NCBI RefSeq assembly: GCF_025813715.1
Contig: NZ_CP107533.1
Coordinates: 1-64,000, forward strand
From: Methylobacterium sp. FF17
GTDB lineage: Bacteria > Pseudomonadota > Alphaproteobacteria > Rhizobiales > Beijerinckiaceae
Length of the DNA: 64,000 bases
Direction of reading: 5' to 3'
Below, one piece after another: positions 25,844 to 35,110 of this stretch (the first letter of the stretch is position 1; each line of letters begins with the position of its first letter). A program made the position numbers and the translations under genes. The notes beneath the pieces are model-generated. The model worked only from the letters and a program-made list of their open reading frames with translations, ran no database searches and was not told the DNA's origin.

Positions 25844-25959
25844 CGTCGCCTCTCCTGATCTGATCCGCTTTATCGCCGGATCTATAGTCCGGGCAGCACT
25901 GTCGGCTCTACATTTCGATTGATCTGCCCCAACGGGGTAATCCGATTCGAAAGTTAGCG

Positions 25960-25989
25960 CAGGGTCAGGGTGGAATTGACCCTGTTTTT
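25960..25989 (+). terminator. Hairpin followed by T-run between two catabolic operons
   Basis: Arms CAGGGTCA and TGACCCTG around nine bases, followed on the plus strand by TTTTT. The T-run orientation suits plus-strand transcripts, for which no gene is evident. On the minus strand it could still attenuate read-through from the thiolase end into the ETF-QO gene. The surrounding 25844-26111 contains no gene. Confidence 0.4.
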
Positions 25990-26111
25990 GATCCACGACC
26001 TATGCAAGTTCTCGGGCTGTGACAGCTTGGTTGGCGAAGGCTCGACAGTCCCTCGTCCTGATAGAGCCGGCACGGTCCATCGCAAATCGATGCTCAACAG
26101 GCATCGTCGGT

Positions 26112-27317
26112 TCACGTCCGCTCAAGAGCCAAAGCGATCCCTTGGCCGACGCCGACGCACATGCAGACCAGGGCTCGCGCCTTGCTGGAGAGGGACAATT
26201 CGAGGGCAGCCGTGCCGGCGAGCCTCGCGCCGCTCATGCCGAGAGGGTGGCCCAGCGCGATGGAGCCGCCGTTTGGATTGACCCGCGGCTCGTCATCGCC
26301 GAGGCCCAGTTGGCGCAACACGGCCAGGCCCTGCGACGCGAAGGCCTCGTTCAGTTCGACCACATCGAGCGCCTCGACGGTCCAATTGATGCGGCCGAGC
26401 AGCCTGCGGGTTGCCGGAACAGGGCCGATTCCCATAACGCGGGGCGCCACGCCGGCCGCCGCTCCTCCGACGATGCGCGCGACCGGCGTGAGACCGTGCC
26501 GCCGCGCCGCCGCTTCCGAAGCGATGATCAGCGCCGCGGCACCGTCGTTCACCCCTGAGGCATTGCCCGCTGTGACCGTTGCGCCGGTTATCCGATTGAC
26601 GGGCGCCAGCTTCGCCAGAGTCTCCAGACTCGTCAGACGCGGATGCTCGTCGGTCGCCACTTGGACGGGTTCGCCCTTCCTGCGCGGCACAGGGACTGCC
26701 ACGATCTCGCTGCTCAAGCGACCATTCGCCTGCGCGGCCGCAGCCTTTTCCTGGCTGCGAAAGGCGAAGAGATCCTGGTCGGCGCGGGCGATCTCATAGT
26801 CGATCGCCACGTTGTCCGCCGTCCCCGGCATCGAATCGACCCCATACCGGGCCTTCATCTGCGGGTTCACGAAGCGCCAGCCGATCGTGGTGTCGTGGAC
26901 CTCGGCCGAGCGGGAGAACGCGGCCTCCGCCTTCGGCAACACGAAGGGCGCGCGGCTCATGCTCTCGACCCCGCCGGCGACCACGAGTTCAGCCTCGCCC
27001 GACTTGATGGCGCGGGCCGCAGTGGCGACGGCGTCGAGCCCTGAACCGCACAGGCGGTTGATCGTGGTGCCCGGGATGGTGTCCGGCAGGCCAGCGAGCA
27101 AGAGAGACATCCGGGCGACGTTCCGGTTGTCCTCGCCCGCCTGATTGGCGCACCCGAAGATCACATCATCCACGCTCGCCCAGTCCAGACCTGGATTGCG
27201 GTCGGCCAGCGCCCTGAGCGGGATCGCGCCAAGATCGTCGGTCCGAACGGACGAGAGCGCGCCGCCGAAGCGGCCGATGGGCGTGCGGATGTAGTCGCAG
27301 ATGAAGGCTTCGGTCAT
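26112..27317 (-). CDS. pcaF: 3-oxoadipyl-CoA thiolase (acetyl-CoA acyltransferase)
   Basis: 401 residues from the ATG at 27317, the exact usual length. TEAFICDYIRTPIGRFGGAL and GCANQAGEDNRNVARM match the PcaF/PaaJ/DcaF subgroup rather than general thiolases. The acyl-binding Cys is Cys90 (INRLCGSGLDA). NPNGGSIALGHPLGMSGAR carries the catalytic His, and LVCMCVGVGQG the proton-transfer Cys. It cleaves 3-oxoadipyl-CoA into succinyl-CoA and acetyl-CoA. Last gene of the minus-strand operon. The symbol is for the subgroup; in context a DcaF-like role in dicarboxylate beta-oxidation is more likely than protocatechuate catabolism, since no pca ring-cleavage gene is present. Confidence 0.85.
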   Translation of the reverse strand: MTEAFICDYIRTPIGRFGGALSSVRTDDLGAIPLRALADRNPGLDWASVDDVIFGCANQAGEDNRNVARMSLLLAGLPDTIPGTTINRLCGSGLDAVATAARAIKSGEAELVVAGGVESMSRAPFVLPKAEAAFSRSAEVHDTTIGWRFVNPQMKARYGVDSMPGTADNVAIDYEIARADQDLFAFRSQEKAAAAQANGRLSSEIVAVPVPRRKGEPVQVATDEHPRLTSLETLAKLAPVNRITGATVTAGNASGVNDGAAALIIASEAAARRHGLTPVARIVGGAAAGVAPRVMGIGPVPATRRLLGRINWTVEALDVVELNEAFASQGLAVLRQLGLGDDEPRVNPNGGSIALGHPLGMSGARLAGTAALELSLSSKARALVCMCVGVGQGIALALERT

Positions 27318-27409
27318 GGCTGCTGATTCGTCTCCCGGATCGATGTCGGATGCCTGCCCGCGTCGGAGCTTGGCCTCCTGGGAATTCTCGGTTTCGGGCT
27401 GCCGCGTCC

Positions 27410-28648
27410 TCAAGACTCGAGTGGCAGGCCGACGGCGCCTCGACGCTCGAGTTGCCCGAGCTGCTCGTCATCCACGCCGGCCAGGCGTCGGAGGATGGAA
27501 GCGGTGTGCTCGCCCAGCATCGGCGGCGGCGCGGGATATTCGACCGGGGTGCCGGACATCTTGATCGGGCTTCCCACCGTCATGAAGTCCGTCTTCAAGG
27601 GGTGCGGGATCTCCACCAGCATCTCGCGCGCCTTGACCTGCGGCTCGTCGAGGGCCTGGGCGACGTCGTTGATCGGCCCGATCGGGACACCATGGGGATG
27701 GATGCGCCCGATCCATTCCTCCGCAGTGCCGGTGAGAAAATGCGCGGCGAGGATGCCGACGACCTCGACACGATTCACCACGCGGTCGGAGTTGCGCGCG
27801 AAGCGAGGGTCCTTCGGAAGGTCCGGCAGACCAATGGCCTTGCACAGGGAAACGAATTGCGAATCGTTGCCGCAGGCGATGACGAAGTCGGCGTCGGACG
27901 CTCGGAACACCTGATAGGGAACGATGTTCGCGTGGGCATTGCCGTACCGTCCGGGCGGCCGTCCGGAAGCCAGGAAATTCTGGCTCTGGTTGCAGAGCAT
28001 CGCGATCTGCACATCGAAGAGCGCCATGTCGACGTGCTGGCCTCTGCCGGTCAGGTGCCGGCTCAGGAGAGCGGCCTCGATCGCCACGACCGCGTAGAGC
28101 CCGGTCATCAGATCGGCCACGGCGACGCCCACCTTCTGCGGGCCTCCGCCGGCCAGGTCGTCCCGCTCGCCGGTGATACTCATCAACCCGCCGAGTCCCT
28201 GGATGATGAAGTCGTAGCCGGGCTCTGCCGCGCGTGGGCCGGTCTGCCCGAAGCCCGTCACCGAGCAATAGACCAAACGCGGGTTGGCCTTCGACAGCGT
28301 CTCGTAATCGAGGCCATACTTCGCCAGAGACCCGGCCTTGTAATTCTCGACGAGAACGTCAGATTTCATTGCGAGGATACGCAGCAGCTCCTGTCCTTCG
28401 ACAGAGGCGATATCGATCGCAACGGAATACTTTCCGCGATTCGTCGACTGATAATAGGACGACTCGCGGGTCGGCTCTCCCCGAGCGTCCTTCATCCACG
28501 GCGGACCCCAGTCGCGTGTATCGTCGCCCCGTCGCGGACGCTCGATCTTGATGACCTCCGCCCCAAGGTCGGCCAGGATCTGGCTGCACCAGGGGCCGGC
28601 CAGCACACGGCTCAGGTCGAGCACCCTCAATCCGGTCAAAGCGCCCAT
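27410..28648 (-). CDS. CaiB/BaiF family (type III) CoA-transferase
   Basis: 412 residues from the ATG at 28648, with GGAGGAAC upstream. LRVLDLSRVLAGPWCSQILA, DLGAEVIKIERP, YYQSTNRGKYSVAID, GYDFIIQGLGGLMSITG and GVAVADLMTGLYAVVAIEAA (the last contains the Asp that forms the acyl anhydride) are typical of family III. PHGVPIGPINDVAQ is near the C-terminus. Relatives include succinyl-CoA:glutarate CoA-transferase. Here it probably activates a dicarboxylate using succinyl-CoA, in the place occupied by the two-subunit DcaIJ enzyme in Acinetobacter. The true substrate is not shown by sequence. Confidence 0.85.
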   Translation of the reverse strand: MGALTGLRVLDLSRVLAGPWCSQILADLGAEVIKIERPRRGDDTRDWGPPWMKDARGEPTRESSYYQSTNRGKYSVAIDIASVEGQELLRILAMKSDVLVENYKAGSLAKYGLDYETLSKANPRLVYCSVTGFGQTGPRAAEPGYDFIIQGLGGLMSITGERDDLAGGGPQKVGVAVADLMTGLYAVVAIEAALLSRHLTGRGQHVDMALFDVQIAMLCNQSQNFLASGRPPGRYGNAHANIVPYQVFRASDADFVIACGNDSQFVSLCKAIGLPDLPKDPRFARNSDRVVNRVEVVGILAAHFLTGTAEEWIGRIHPHGVPIGPINDVAQALDEPQVKAREMLVEIPHPLKTDFMTVGSPIKMSGTPVEYPAPPPMLGEHTASILRRLAGVDDEQLGQLERRGAVGLPLES

Positions 28649-28813
28649 TCTGTCGTTCCTCCCTCTGATGTATGTCTTCGCTTCGGCCGTCGGTCCGCGA
28701 CGACGGAGCTTGGTCAGTGCCCGAAGTCGAGCGGAGGTGGCGCGTGCGGCCAAAGGGGTCGCGCACCGCCTCCGTGGCCCACAGAACGATCCGAGCCTCC
28801 GGAGCTTGACCCG

Positions 28814-30358
28814 TCAGCGCGTGTCCGCTGAGGCCGCGCACGGTTCCGCGGTGCGCAAGGACAATCCGAGCGCAGCCCGGCGGCGGAGCCACGGGCTCGG
28901 CCGGTAGCGGGGATCGCCCGTTGTCGCGAGCAGGCGCGTCAGGATCGTGTGGAGACGGTCCGCCCCCAAGGCGTCGCCCCAGGCCAGCGGGCCGCGCGGA
29001 TAGCCGAGCCCGAGCCGGACGGCATCGTCGATGTCCTCGACGCTCGCGATGCCTTGCTGCGAAATATCGCAGGCCAGGTTCACGATGGCGGCCAGTGTCC
29101 GCTGCACGATGAAGCCGACGCTGTCGTTGATCACCGTCACGCCGACGCCGTCACGCGCCAGAATGGCATGCGCGGCATCCCTGGCCCCGGCGTCGGTAGC
29201 GGGCGTCAGCATCAGCGTCCTGTGCCGATCGAGACCGGGCAGGAGGTCGATGCACACGGTCCTGCGAGGATCGGTCACGTGCAGTCGACACGCCGTCGTC
29301 GCATCCTGACCATAGGGCGCGAGGAGGCAGAGCGCTCCCCTGGAAGGCACCGCCTCCGTCTCCACCGTGACGCCGATGGCGTGCAGGAGGGTCCGGAGCG
29401 CATCGCGGTCGGCCTCGCGTTCGGCGCCGATCCAGACCGGCGGCAGAACGCCGACATCCGGAACCCGCTGGTTGGGTGCCGGATCGAGCGGCTTCCCATC
29501 GCGATATCGGTAGAAGCCGTGGCCGGTCTTCCTTCCGAGCCGGCCGCCCTCCAGCATCTGCCGCGTCAGGGCCGACGGCCTGCAGCGAGGCTCCTGATAG
29601 AACTGCGCATAGATCGATTCCATGACCGGGTGGGACACGTCGAGCCCGGTAAGGTCGAACAGCTCGAAGGGACCCATCCGGAAACCCGCCGCCTCGCGCA
29701 GGACGCGGTCGATGTCGCCGCAGGATGCGACGGATTCGCCGAGCATCATCAGGGCTTCGGTCCCGTAGGCGCGGCCGGCGTGGTTGACGACGAAACCCGG
29801 CGTGTCCTTCGCCCGGACGGCGCGGTGGCCCATGCGCTCCGCAAGGGCGACGAGCGCATCGCCGACGGCAGGAGACGTCTCCAGGCCATCGACGACCTCG
29901 ACGACCTTCATCAACGGGACAGGATTGAAGAAATGGAAGCCGGCGATGCGCTCGGGATGTCGGGCGCATCGAGCGATGGCGGTGACGGACAGCGACGAGG
30001 TGTTCGAAGCCAGGATGCAGGTCTCGCCGACGATGTCCTCTAGTTCGGCCAGCAGGGCGCGCTTGGGCTCGATCCGCTCGACGATGGCTTCGACGATCAG
30101 GTCGCAAGACGCCAGGTCGCCGAGGGTCGCCGCGACGTGGAGGCGCGCGGCGGCGTCCGTGGCCTCGCCCGCGCCGATCTTTCCCTTGTCGGCCAGCCTG
30201 TCGAGCGTCGAGACCAGGTTGTCGCGAGAGGAGGCCGCGGCACCTGCCCGGGCATCGAAGAGATGGACGCTCAGCCCCGCCTGCGCGGCGATCTGCGCGA
30301 TCCCGGTGCCCATGACGCCAGTGCCGACGACCGCCATGCGATGGATGGAATGCGCCAT
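28814..30358 (-). CDS. paaH: 3-hydroxyacyl-CoA dehydrogenase (3-hydroxyadipyl-CoA dehydrogenase type)
   Basis: 514 residues, the length of the PaaH/DcaH group, which has a repeated C-terminal domain. The NAD-binding start is MAVVGTGVMGTGIAQIAAQ. SNTSSLSVTAIA and FHFFNPVPLMKVVEVV hold the catalytic region with the active-site His. KDTPGFVVN, GPFELFDLTGLDVSHPVMES and GRKTGHGFYRY follow. The second C-terminal domain begins near TVINDSVGFIVQRT. It oxidises the 3-hydroxyacyl-CoA produced by the hydratase encoded four bases upstream. The symbol reflects the subgroup only; no phenylacetate ring-opening genes are present. Confidence 0.85.
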   Translation of the reverse strand: MAHSIHRMAVVGTGVMGTGIAQIAAQAGLSVHLFDARAGAAASSRDNLVSTLDRLADKGKIGAGEATDAAARLHVAATLGDLASCDLIVEAIVERIEPKRALLAELEDIVGETCILASNTSSLSVTAIARCARHPERIAGFHFFNPVPLMKVVEVVDGLETSPAVGDALVALAERMGHRAVRAKDTPGFVVNHAGRAYGTEALMMLGESVASCGDIDRVLREAAGFRMGPFELFDLTGLDVSHPVMESIYAQFYQEPRCRPSALTRQMLEGGRLGRKTGHGFYRYRDGKPLDPAPNQRVPDVGVLPPVWIGAEREADRDALRTLLHAIGVTVETEAVPSRGALCLLAPYGQDATTACRLHVTDPRRTVCIDLLPGLDRHRTLMLTPATDAGARDAAHAILARDGVGVTVINDSVGFIVQRTLAAIVNLACDISQQGIASVEDIDDAVRLGLGYPRGPLAWGDALGADRLHTILTRLLATTGDPRYRPSPWLRRRAALGLSLRTAEPCAASADTR

Positions 30359-30361
30359 GGC

Positions 30362-31147
30362 TCAACCTCCCGTGAAGACCGGCCGGCGCTTCGCCAGGAA
30401 CGCGTCGGCTCCTTCCTTCTGGTCCTTGGAATCGAAGAGGAGTTGAAAGGCCTTGCGTTCGAGCGCGAGCCCGCCTTCGAGCGACATGTCCGCGCCGGTG
30501 AGCATGACCTCCTTGATCTGTGCGACCGCCAGGGCCGGCAGCGCGGCGATCTCTGCCGCCAACTCACGCGCTCTGGCCAGGGTCCGGCCATCCGGCACGA
30601 CCTCGCTGATCATACCGATCGCCAAGGCTTCCGGCGCGCGGATCGTGCATCCGGTCAAGGCAAGCCGCATGGCGTGGAATTTTCCGACCGCTCGGACGAG
30701 CCGCTGGGTTCCACCCGCACCCGGCATGAGGCCGAGCTTCACCTCGGGCTGTCCGAATCGGGCGGACTCGCCCGCAACGATGATGTCGCAGTGCATGGCA
30801 AGCTCGCATCCGCCCCCCAACGCATAGCCGTCGACCGCGGCGATGACGGGTTTCGGGCAGCGTGCGATCGCGTCCCAGAGCAGCTCGGTATGCCGGAGAT
30901 ACATCTCGACCGGGCCGGCGGCGGCGAATTCTCGAATGTCGGCACCCGCGACGAAGCACTGGTCCGTCCCGGTCAGGACGATCGTGCGCGTTTCCGCATG
31001 GGCCGAGGCGGCGCGGAAACACGCGGCCAACTGCTCCCGGATCCTCAGATTCAGAGCGTTCTTGGCCTCCGGTCGATCGATGCGGATGGTGGCGACGCCG
31101 TCGCCTGAGCTCTCCAGTGTGACGAACGCATCCTCGGACTCTCTCAT
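30362..31147 (-). CDS. Enoyl-CoA hydratase
   Basis: 261 residues from the ATG at 31147. The crotonase-fold oxyanion segments are CFVAGADIREFAAAG and AAVDGYALGGGCELAMHCDI. The catalytic Glu lies in GQPEVKLGLMPGAGGTQRLV. It hydrates the 2,3-dehydro-dicarboxyl-CoA. The stop is followed by GGAGG-type sequence (its own last codons) and the dehydrogenase ATG three bases on, so the two are translationally linked. First gene of the minus-strand catabolic operon. An operator-like site lies 22 bases upstream. Confidence 0.9.
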   Translation of the reverse strand: MRESEDAFVTLESSGDGVATIRIDRPEAKNALNLRIREQLAACFRAASAHAETRTIVLTGTDQCFVAGADIREFAAAGPVEMYLRHTELLWDAIARCPKPVIAAVDGYALGGGCELAMHCDIIVAGESARFGQPEVKLGLMPGAGGTQRLVRAVGKFHAMRLALTGCTIRAPEALAIGMISEVVPDGRTLARARELAAEIAALPALAVAQIKEVMLTGADMSLEGGLALERKAFQLLFDSKDQKEGADAFLAKRRPVFTGG

Positions 31148-31169
31148 GGCGGATCCAGCAGTTTCGCTA

Positions 31170-31188
31170 TGCGAAATTTGGTTTCGCA
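31170..31188. promoter_or_regulatory. IclR operator candidate, hydratase side
   Basis: TGCGAAATTTGGTTTCGCA, with perfect 7-bp arms TGCGAAA/TTTCGCA around five bases. It sits in a longer 27-bp conserved block beginning TTTCGCTA. It recurs near the regulator start at 31319-31337. Confidence 0.7.
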
Positions 31189-31318
31189 CATGATCATAGG
31201 CACTGGTCTGCACGGTTGTAAATAGGCTTTGCCGCGAGTAATCCACCCGTCCTTCAAGTGTACCCTCGCGCTGTTTTGCATTCCTTGCGCCATTCCAAGA
31301 AATCTGCTAATTTTGCTA

Positions 31319-31337
31319 TGCGGAATTGGATTTCGCG
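31319..31337. promoter_or_regulatory. IclR operator candidate, regulator side
   Basis: TGCGGAATTGGATTTCGCG, preceded by TTTTGCTA as in the first site. The block matches the hydratase-side site at most positions and lies 29 bases before the regulator ATG, suiting autorepression. Confidence 0.7.
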
Positions 31338-31365
31338 GATTGACAAGGCTCAAGGAGTGGCTCTA

Positions 31366-32238
31366 ATGCGCCGCAAGAACAATGACACGCACACCGGGAG
31401 CCCCGAAAAAGGTCTCGATGCTCCGACCGATGCGATACCGGCTGTCCTCGGTCCGATGGAGGCGAAATGGGAGGAGGATCGGCAGTTCGTGACCGCCCTC
31501 GGCAGAGGTCTCGAGATTCTGCGCTGCTTCACGCCGAAGGAAAATGCACTCGGCAATCAGGATATCGCGGCTCTGACCGGGCTTCCGAAGCCGACCGTCT
31601 CGCGGTTGACATACACTCTTCTGCGGCTCGGCTATCTCCGGCAAGACGCCCGCACCGGACGGTATCAGCTGGACATCGGCGTCCTTGGCTTCGGCTACTC
31701 AATGCTGTCCAATCTTGTGATCCGATCCGTCGCGGCGCCACTGATGATGGAACTTGCCGAGCACGCGAAGGCTGCCGTCGCCATGGCCGCGCGCGACCGG
31801 TTGCAGATGATCTACGTCGACGTCGTGCAGGGACAGGGCAACATGACGATGCGCCGTCAGATCGGGAGCGGCGTGCCGTTGCCGCAGAGCGCACTGGGTC
31901 GCGCCTGTCTGGCCGCGATGCCCGAGAGCGAGCGGGATTTCCTGCTCGATCATGTCCGCCGACGCGATCCGGATGGATGGCCAACCGTGCGGAAGGGCTT
32001 GGACCGGGCACTGCGTGACTATGAGGACTACGGCTACTGCCTGTCGATCGGGGAGTGGCACAAGGATGTGAATGCGGTCGCGGTGCCTTTGGTCCATAGC
32101 CAATATGGTCTCTTGGCCTTCAACTGTGGCGGCCCGAGTTTTCAGCTTTCACGCGAGAAGCTCGAAGACGATATCGGCGCGCGCTTGGTCGGAATGGTTC
32201 GCAACATCAGCTCCGCTGTCCCTTCATCGATAGGGTGA
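31366..32238 (+). CDS. IclR family transcriptional regulator
   Basis: 290 residues from the ATG at 31366, with AAGGAG upstream. The winged helix-turn-helix (RGLEILRCFTPKENALGNQD, then IAALTGLPKPTVSRLTYTLL) is followed by the IclR ligand domain (YQLDIGVLGFGYSML, then GVPLPQSALGRACLAAM, then YCLSIGEWHKDVNAVAVPLV). It most resembles the PcaR/PcaU/KipR-like branch that senses aromatic or dicarboxylic acids. It is divergent from the hydratase operon and is followed at 48 bases by the acyl-CoA dehydrogenase gene. Two matching palindromes around the divergent start region are its likely binding sites. Confidence 0.88.
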   Translation: MRRKNNDTHTGSPEKGLDAPTDAIPAVLGPMEAKWEEDRQFVTALGRGLEILRCFTPKENALGNQDIAALTGLPKPTVSRLTYTLLRLGYLRQDARTGRYQLDIGVLGFGYSMLSNLVIRSVAAPLMMELAEHAKAAVAMAARDRLQMIYVDVVQGQGNMTMRRQIGSGVPLPQSALGRACLAAMPESERDFLLDHVRRRDPDGWPTVRKGLDRALRDYEDYGYCLSIGEWHKDVNAVAVPLVHSQYGLLAFNCGGPSFQLSREKLEDDIGARLVGMVRNISSAVPSSIG

Positions 32239-32286
32239 CGGAGTTCTCAAACCATCGCTCGAGAGACAATCGAAGAGGAAAGGCGT

Positions 32287-33441
32287 ATGATCAGGGATCA
32301 AAACACACTGGAGATGATCACGAATTCCGTCCGTCAGTTCGTGACGGAGGTCCTGATCCCACGCGAGGAAGAAGTCGCGGAACACGACGCCATTCCTGAA
32401 GACATCATCGAGCAGATGAAATCTCTGGGCTTCTTCGGGCTGACCATTCCGGAGATGTATGGCGGTCTCGGTCTGACGATGGAAGAGGAGGTGGAGGTCG
32501 TGTTCGAACTCGGCCGCGCCTCCCCGGCCTATCGGTCATACATCGGAACGAATAACGGGATCGGTTCGCTCGGCATCTTGATCGACGGCACGGATGCCCA
32601 GAAAGATGTCTATCTTCCTCGGCTCGCGAACGGGGACTTGCTCAGTTCTTTCTGCCTAACCGAGCCCGATTCCGGCTCTGACGCCGCCTCTCTGAGGTGC
32701 ACCGCAGTCCGCGACGGCGACGTCTATGTTCTGAACGGCACGAAGCGTTTCATCACGAACGCGCCGGTCGCCGACCTGTTCACGGTGATGGCTCGGACGA
32801 CGCCGGCGATTGCGGGCGCCGCGGGCATCAGCGCTTTCATCGTGGATCGCCACAGTCCTGGCCTCTCCGTCGGCAAGGCCGATCGCAAGATGGGGCAGAA
32901 GGGCGCCCTCACCAGCGACGTTATCTTCGACGACGTCGCCGTACCGGTCGGCAACTTGATCGGGGGCGTCGAAGGGATCGGCTTCAAGACTGCCATGAAG
33001 GTCCTCGACAAGGGGCGGCTGCACATCGCAGCGTTGAGCGTGGCTGCAGCCGAACGGATGCTTGCCGATGCCCTGCTCTATGCCACCGAACGCCGACAAT
33101 TCAGGAAACCGATCTCCGAGTTCCAGTTGATCCAGGCGATGCTGGCGGACAGCAAGGCTGAGATTTACGCCGCCAAATGCATGGTCCGCGATGCGGCGCG
33201 ACGCCGCGACGAAGGCCTCGATGTCGGCACGGAGGCCTCGTGCGCGAAGATGTTCGCGTCTGAGATGTGCGGACGTGTCGCCGATCGCTGCGTTCAGATC
33301 CATGGCGGCGCCGGCTACGTGAGCGACTATTCGATCGAGCGATTCTATCGGGATGTCCGGCTGTTCCGGATCTATGAAGGAACGACACAAATCCAGCAAA
33401 TCATCATCGCCCGCAACATGATCCGAGAGATCACGAGTTAA
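32287..33441 (+). CDS. Acyl-CoA dehydrogenase (probable dicarboxyl-CoA dehydrogenase)
   Basis: 384 residues; AGAGGAAAGG precedes the ATG. LTIPEMYGGLGLTMEEEVE, FCLTEPDSGSDAASLRC (substrate and FAD binding), RKMGQKGALTSDVIFDDVAVP, ERRQFRKPISEFQ and IHGGAGYVSDYSIERFYRDV are standard. IYEGTTQIQQ near the C-terminus contains the catalytic-base Glu position. FAD-dependent; it would form the 2,3-double bond and pass electrons to the ETF encoded in this island. The subgroup resembles DcaA-type enzymes by context, but the acyl substrate cannot be fixed from sequence. Confidence 0.85.
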   Translation: MIRDQNTLEMITNSVRQFVTEVLIPREEEVAEHDAIPEDIIEQMKSLGFFGLTIPEMYGGLGLTMEEEVEVVFELGRASPAYRSYIGTNNGIGSLGILIDGTDAQKDVYLPRLANGDLLSSFCLTEPDSGSDAASLRCTAVRDGDVYVLNGTKRFITNAPVADLFTVMARTTPAIAGAAGISAFIVDRHSPGLSVGKADRKMGQKGALTSDVIFDDVAVPVGNLIGGVEGIGFKTAMKVLDKGRLHIAALSVAAAERMLADALLYATERRQFRKPISEFQLIQAMLADSKAEIYAAKCMVRDAARRRDEGLDVGTEASCAKMFASEMCGRVADRCVQIHGGAGYVSDYSIERFYRDVRLFRIYEGTTQIQQIIIARNMIREITS

Positions 33442-33687
33442 GACAATGCCGGAGCACGGCGTGAACGATCACGTTCGGCTGTAGATCCTGCGTCGTGCGA
33501 CACGCCTCGACTGAGGCGCACACGACAGAGAAGCGGAGGCGGGCAGGTCGGGATTTTGCGGCTGCCTCCCAACCCATCACAGAACTCGATTTGAGAATGG
33601 CTGTAGCGGACCCGCACTGTGCGTCCGAAGGAAGACCTATGTCCGCTGCAGACAGAACGCAACCATCAATGCAAGGGGAGGATATCG

Positions 33688-34965
33688 ATGCAAACGACTA
33701 CTGCCGGGAGCGCACGCGCAAAGGATGAGATCGCGCGTGACAGGACATGGATGTACGCCTTCGTCTTCTGTTTTCTCGCGCTGTTGATCGATGGCGCCGA
33801 TCTGATGCTGCTGGCCTACGCCTTGACGAGCATCAAGGCCGAGTTCGGGCTCACCAGCGTGGAAGCCGGCAGCCTCGGCAGCGTCACCCTCGCCGGCATG
33901 GCGCTCGGCGGCATCTATGGCGGCTGGGCGTGCGATCGCTTCGGCCGGGTCCGGACCGTCGCGTGGACGATCATGCTGTTCTCGGTCGGCACCGCCCTGC
34001 TCGGCTTCACGCAAAGCTACCTGCAGTTCGCCGTCGTAAGGTTCGGGTCCTCCCTCGGACTTGGGGCACTCTACGTAGCCTGCAACACGCTGATGGCGGA
34101 ATACGTACCGACCAAGTACCGGACGACCGTGCTCGGCACCCTGCAGGCTGGGTGGTCTGTCGGCTATGTCGTGGCAACCTTGCTGGCTGGCTGGATCCTG
34201 CCCATCCACGGCTGGCGGTGGCTGTTCTTCATCGCGATCATTCCCGTCATCCTGTCGCTTTTCATGCGCAAACTTGTCCCGGAGCCGGAGAGTTGGGTGA
34301 AGGCCAAGGCTGAACGGCTAGAGACGGCCGGCACCGTGGAGACGCAGGCCCAGCCTAGCGAGAGCGCGTTCAAGGCTGTCTTCGGCGACCCGCGCACCCG
34401 AAGCATGTTCCTGTTCTGGGCGGCCACGGCCGGATTGCTCCAGTTCGGTTATTATGGGGTCAACAATTGGCTTCCGGCCTACCTGCAGACAGAGATGAAC
34501 ATGAAGTTCAGTTCAGTGACGTCCTATCTCGTCGGCAGCTACACGGCGATGATCCTGGGTAAGATCGTCGCCGGCGTGGCGGCGGACAAACTCGGCCGTC
34601 GTGCTGTTTTTGCCCTCGGTGCTCTCGGGACCGCCGTCTTTCTTCCCGTGATCGTGCTCTGGCACACTCCAGACAACATTCTCTGGATGCTGGTGGTGTT
34701 CGGCTTCCTCTATGGTGTCCCCTACGGTGTCAACGCGACCTATATGGCCGAGAGTTTCCAAGCCCGCTATCGCGGAACGGCGGTGGGCGGTGCCTACAAC
34801 CTCGGCCGGATCGGCGCGGCCCTCGCCCCGATCGTCATCGGGTTTCTCGCGAGCCAGTTCTCGATCGGCTTCGGGTTCCTGGTCATGGGGGCTGCGTATC
34901 TCGTCTGCGGACTGATCCCCGCCCTCTTCATTCGCGAGAAGCAGTTCGATCCGAAGACCCAATAA
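33688..34965 (+). CDS. MFS transporter, AAHS-like (aromatic/dicarboxylic acid:H+ symporter)
   Basis: 425 residues from the ATG at 33688, with GGGGAGG upstream. About 12 membrane segments. The first contains FLALLIDGADLMLLAYAL, an acidic pattern typical of the AAHS/benzoate family. GGWACDRFGRVRTVAWT is the loop 2-3 MFS motif, and ADKLGRRAVFALGALG repeats it in the second half. Related DcaK of Acinetobacter imports dicarboxylates. Located downstream of the dehydrogenase with a 246-base gap that contains no gene, so it may have its own promoter. Inner-membrane uptake of the growth substrate is inferred. Confidence 0.85.
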   Translation: MQTTTAGSARAKDEIARDRTWMYAFVFCFLALLIDGADLMLLAYALTSIKAEFGLTSVEAGSLGSVTLAGMALGGIYGGWACDRFGRVRTVAWTIMLFSVGTALLGFTQSYLQFAVVRFGSSLGLGALYVACNTLMAEYVPTKYRTTVLGTLQAGWSVGYVVATLLAGWILPIHGWRWLFFIAIIPVILSLFMRKLVPEPESWVKAKAERLETAGTVETQAQPSESAFKAVFGDPRTRSMFLFWAATAGLLQFGYYGVNNWLPAYLQTEMNMKFSSVTSYLVGSYTAMILGKIVAGVAADKLGRRAVFALGALGTAVFLPVIVLWHTPDNILWMLVVFGFLYGVPYGVNATYMAESFQARYRGTAVGGAYNLGRIGAALAPIVIGFLASQFSIGFGFLVMGAAYLVCGLIPALFIREKQFDPKTQ

Positions 34966-35110
34966 GTGGGTTAGCACTCGGCAGAAACGGCTCAAGTCGG
35001 ACGGACAATGATGGTGCGCCGCTCAAGGCGTCGACACCAACATTGCCCGTCCGCATCGCAAGAAGAACCGAAAGCTGCATTCTTGCCATACATAGGGCAA
35101 GCTATTAGAT

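Noticed and set aside
24260-25858. 532-codon plus-strand frame over the ETF-QO gene
   Set aside because: Antisense shadow; composition and lack of motifs argue against coding.
26112-27317. Thiolase as evidence of a protocatechuate (beta-ketoadipate) pathway
   Set aside because: No ring-cleavage, cycloisomerase or decarboxylase genes are nearby, whereas all beta-oxidation steps are present, so a dicarboxylate role fits better.
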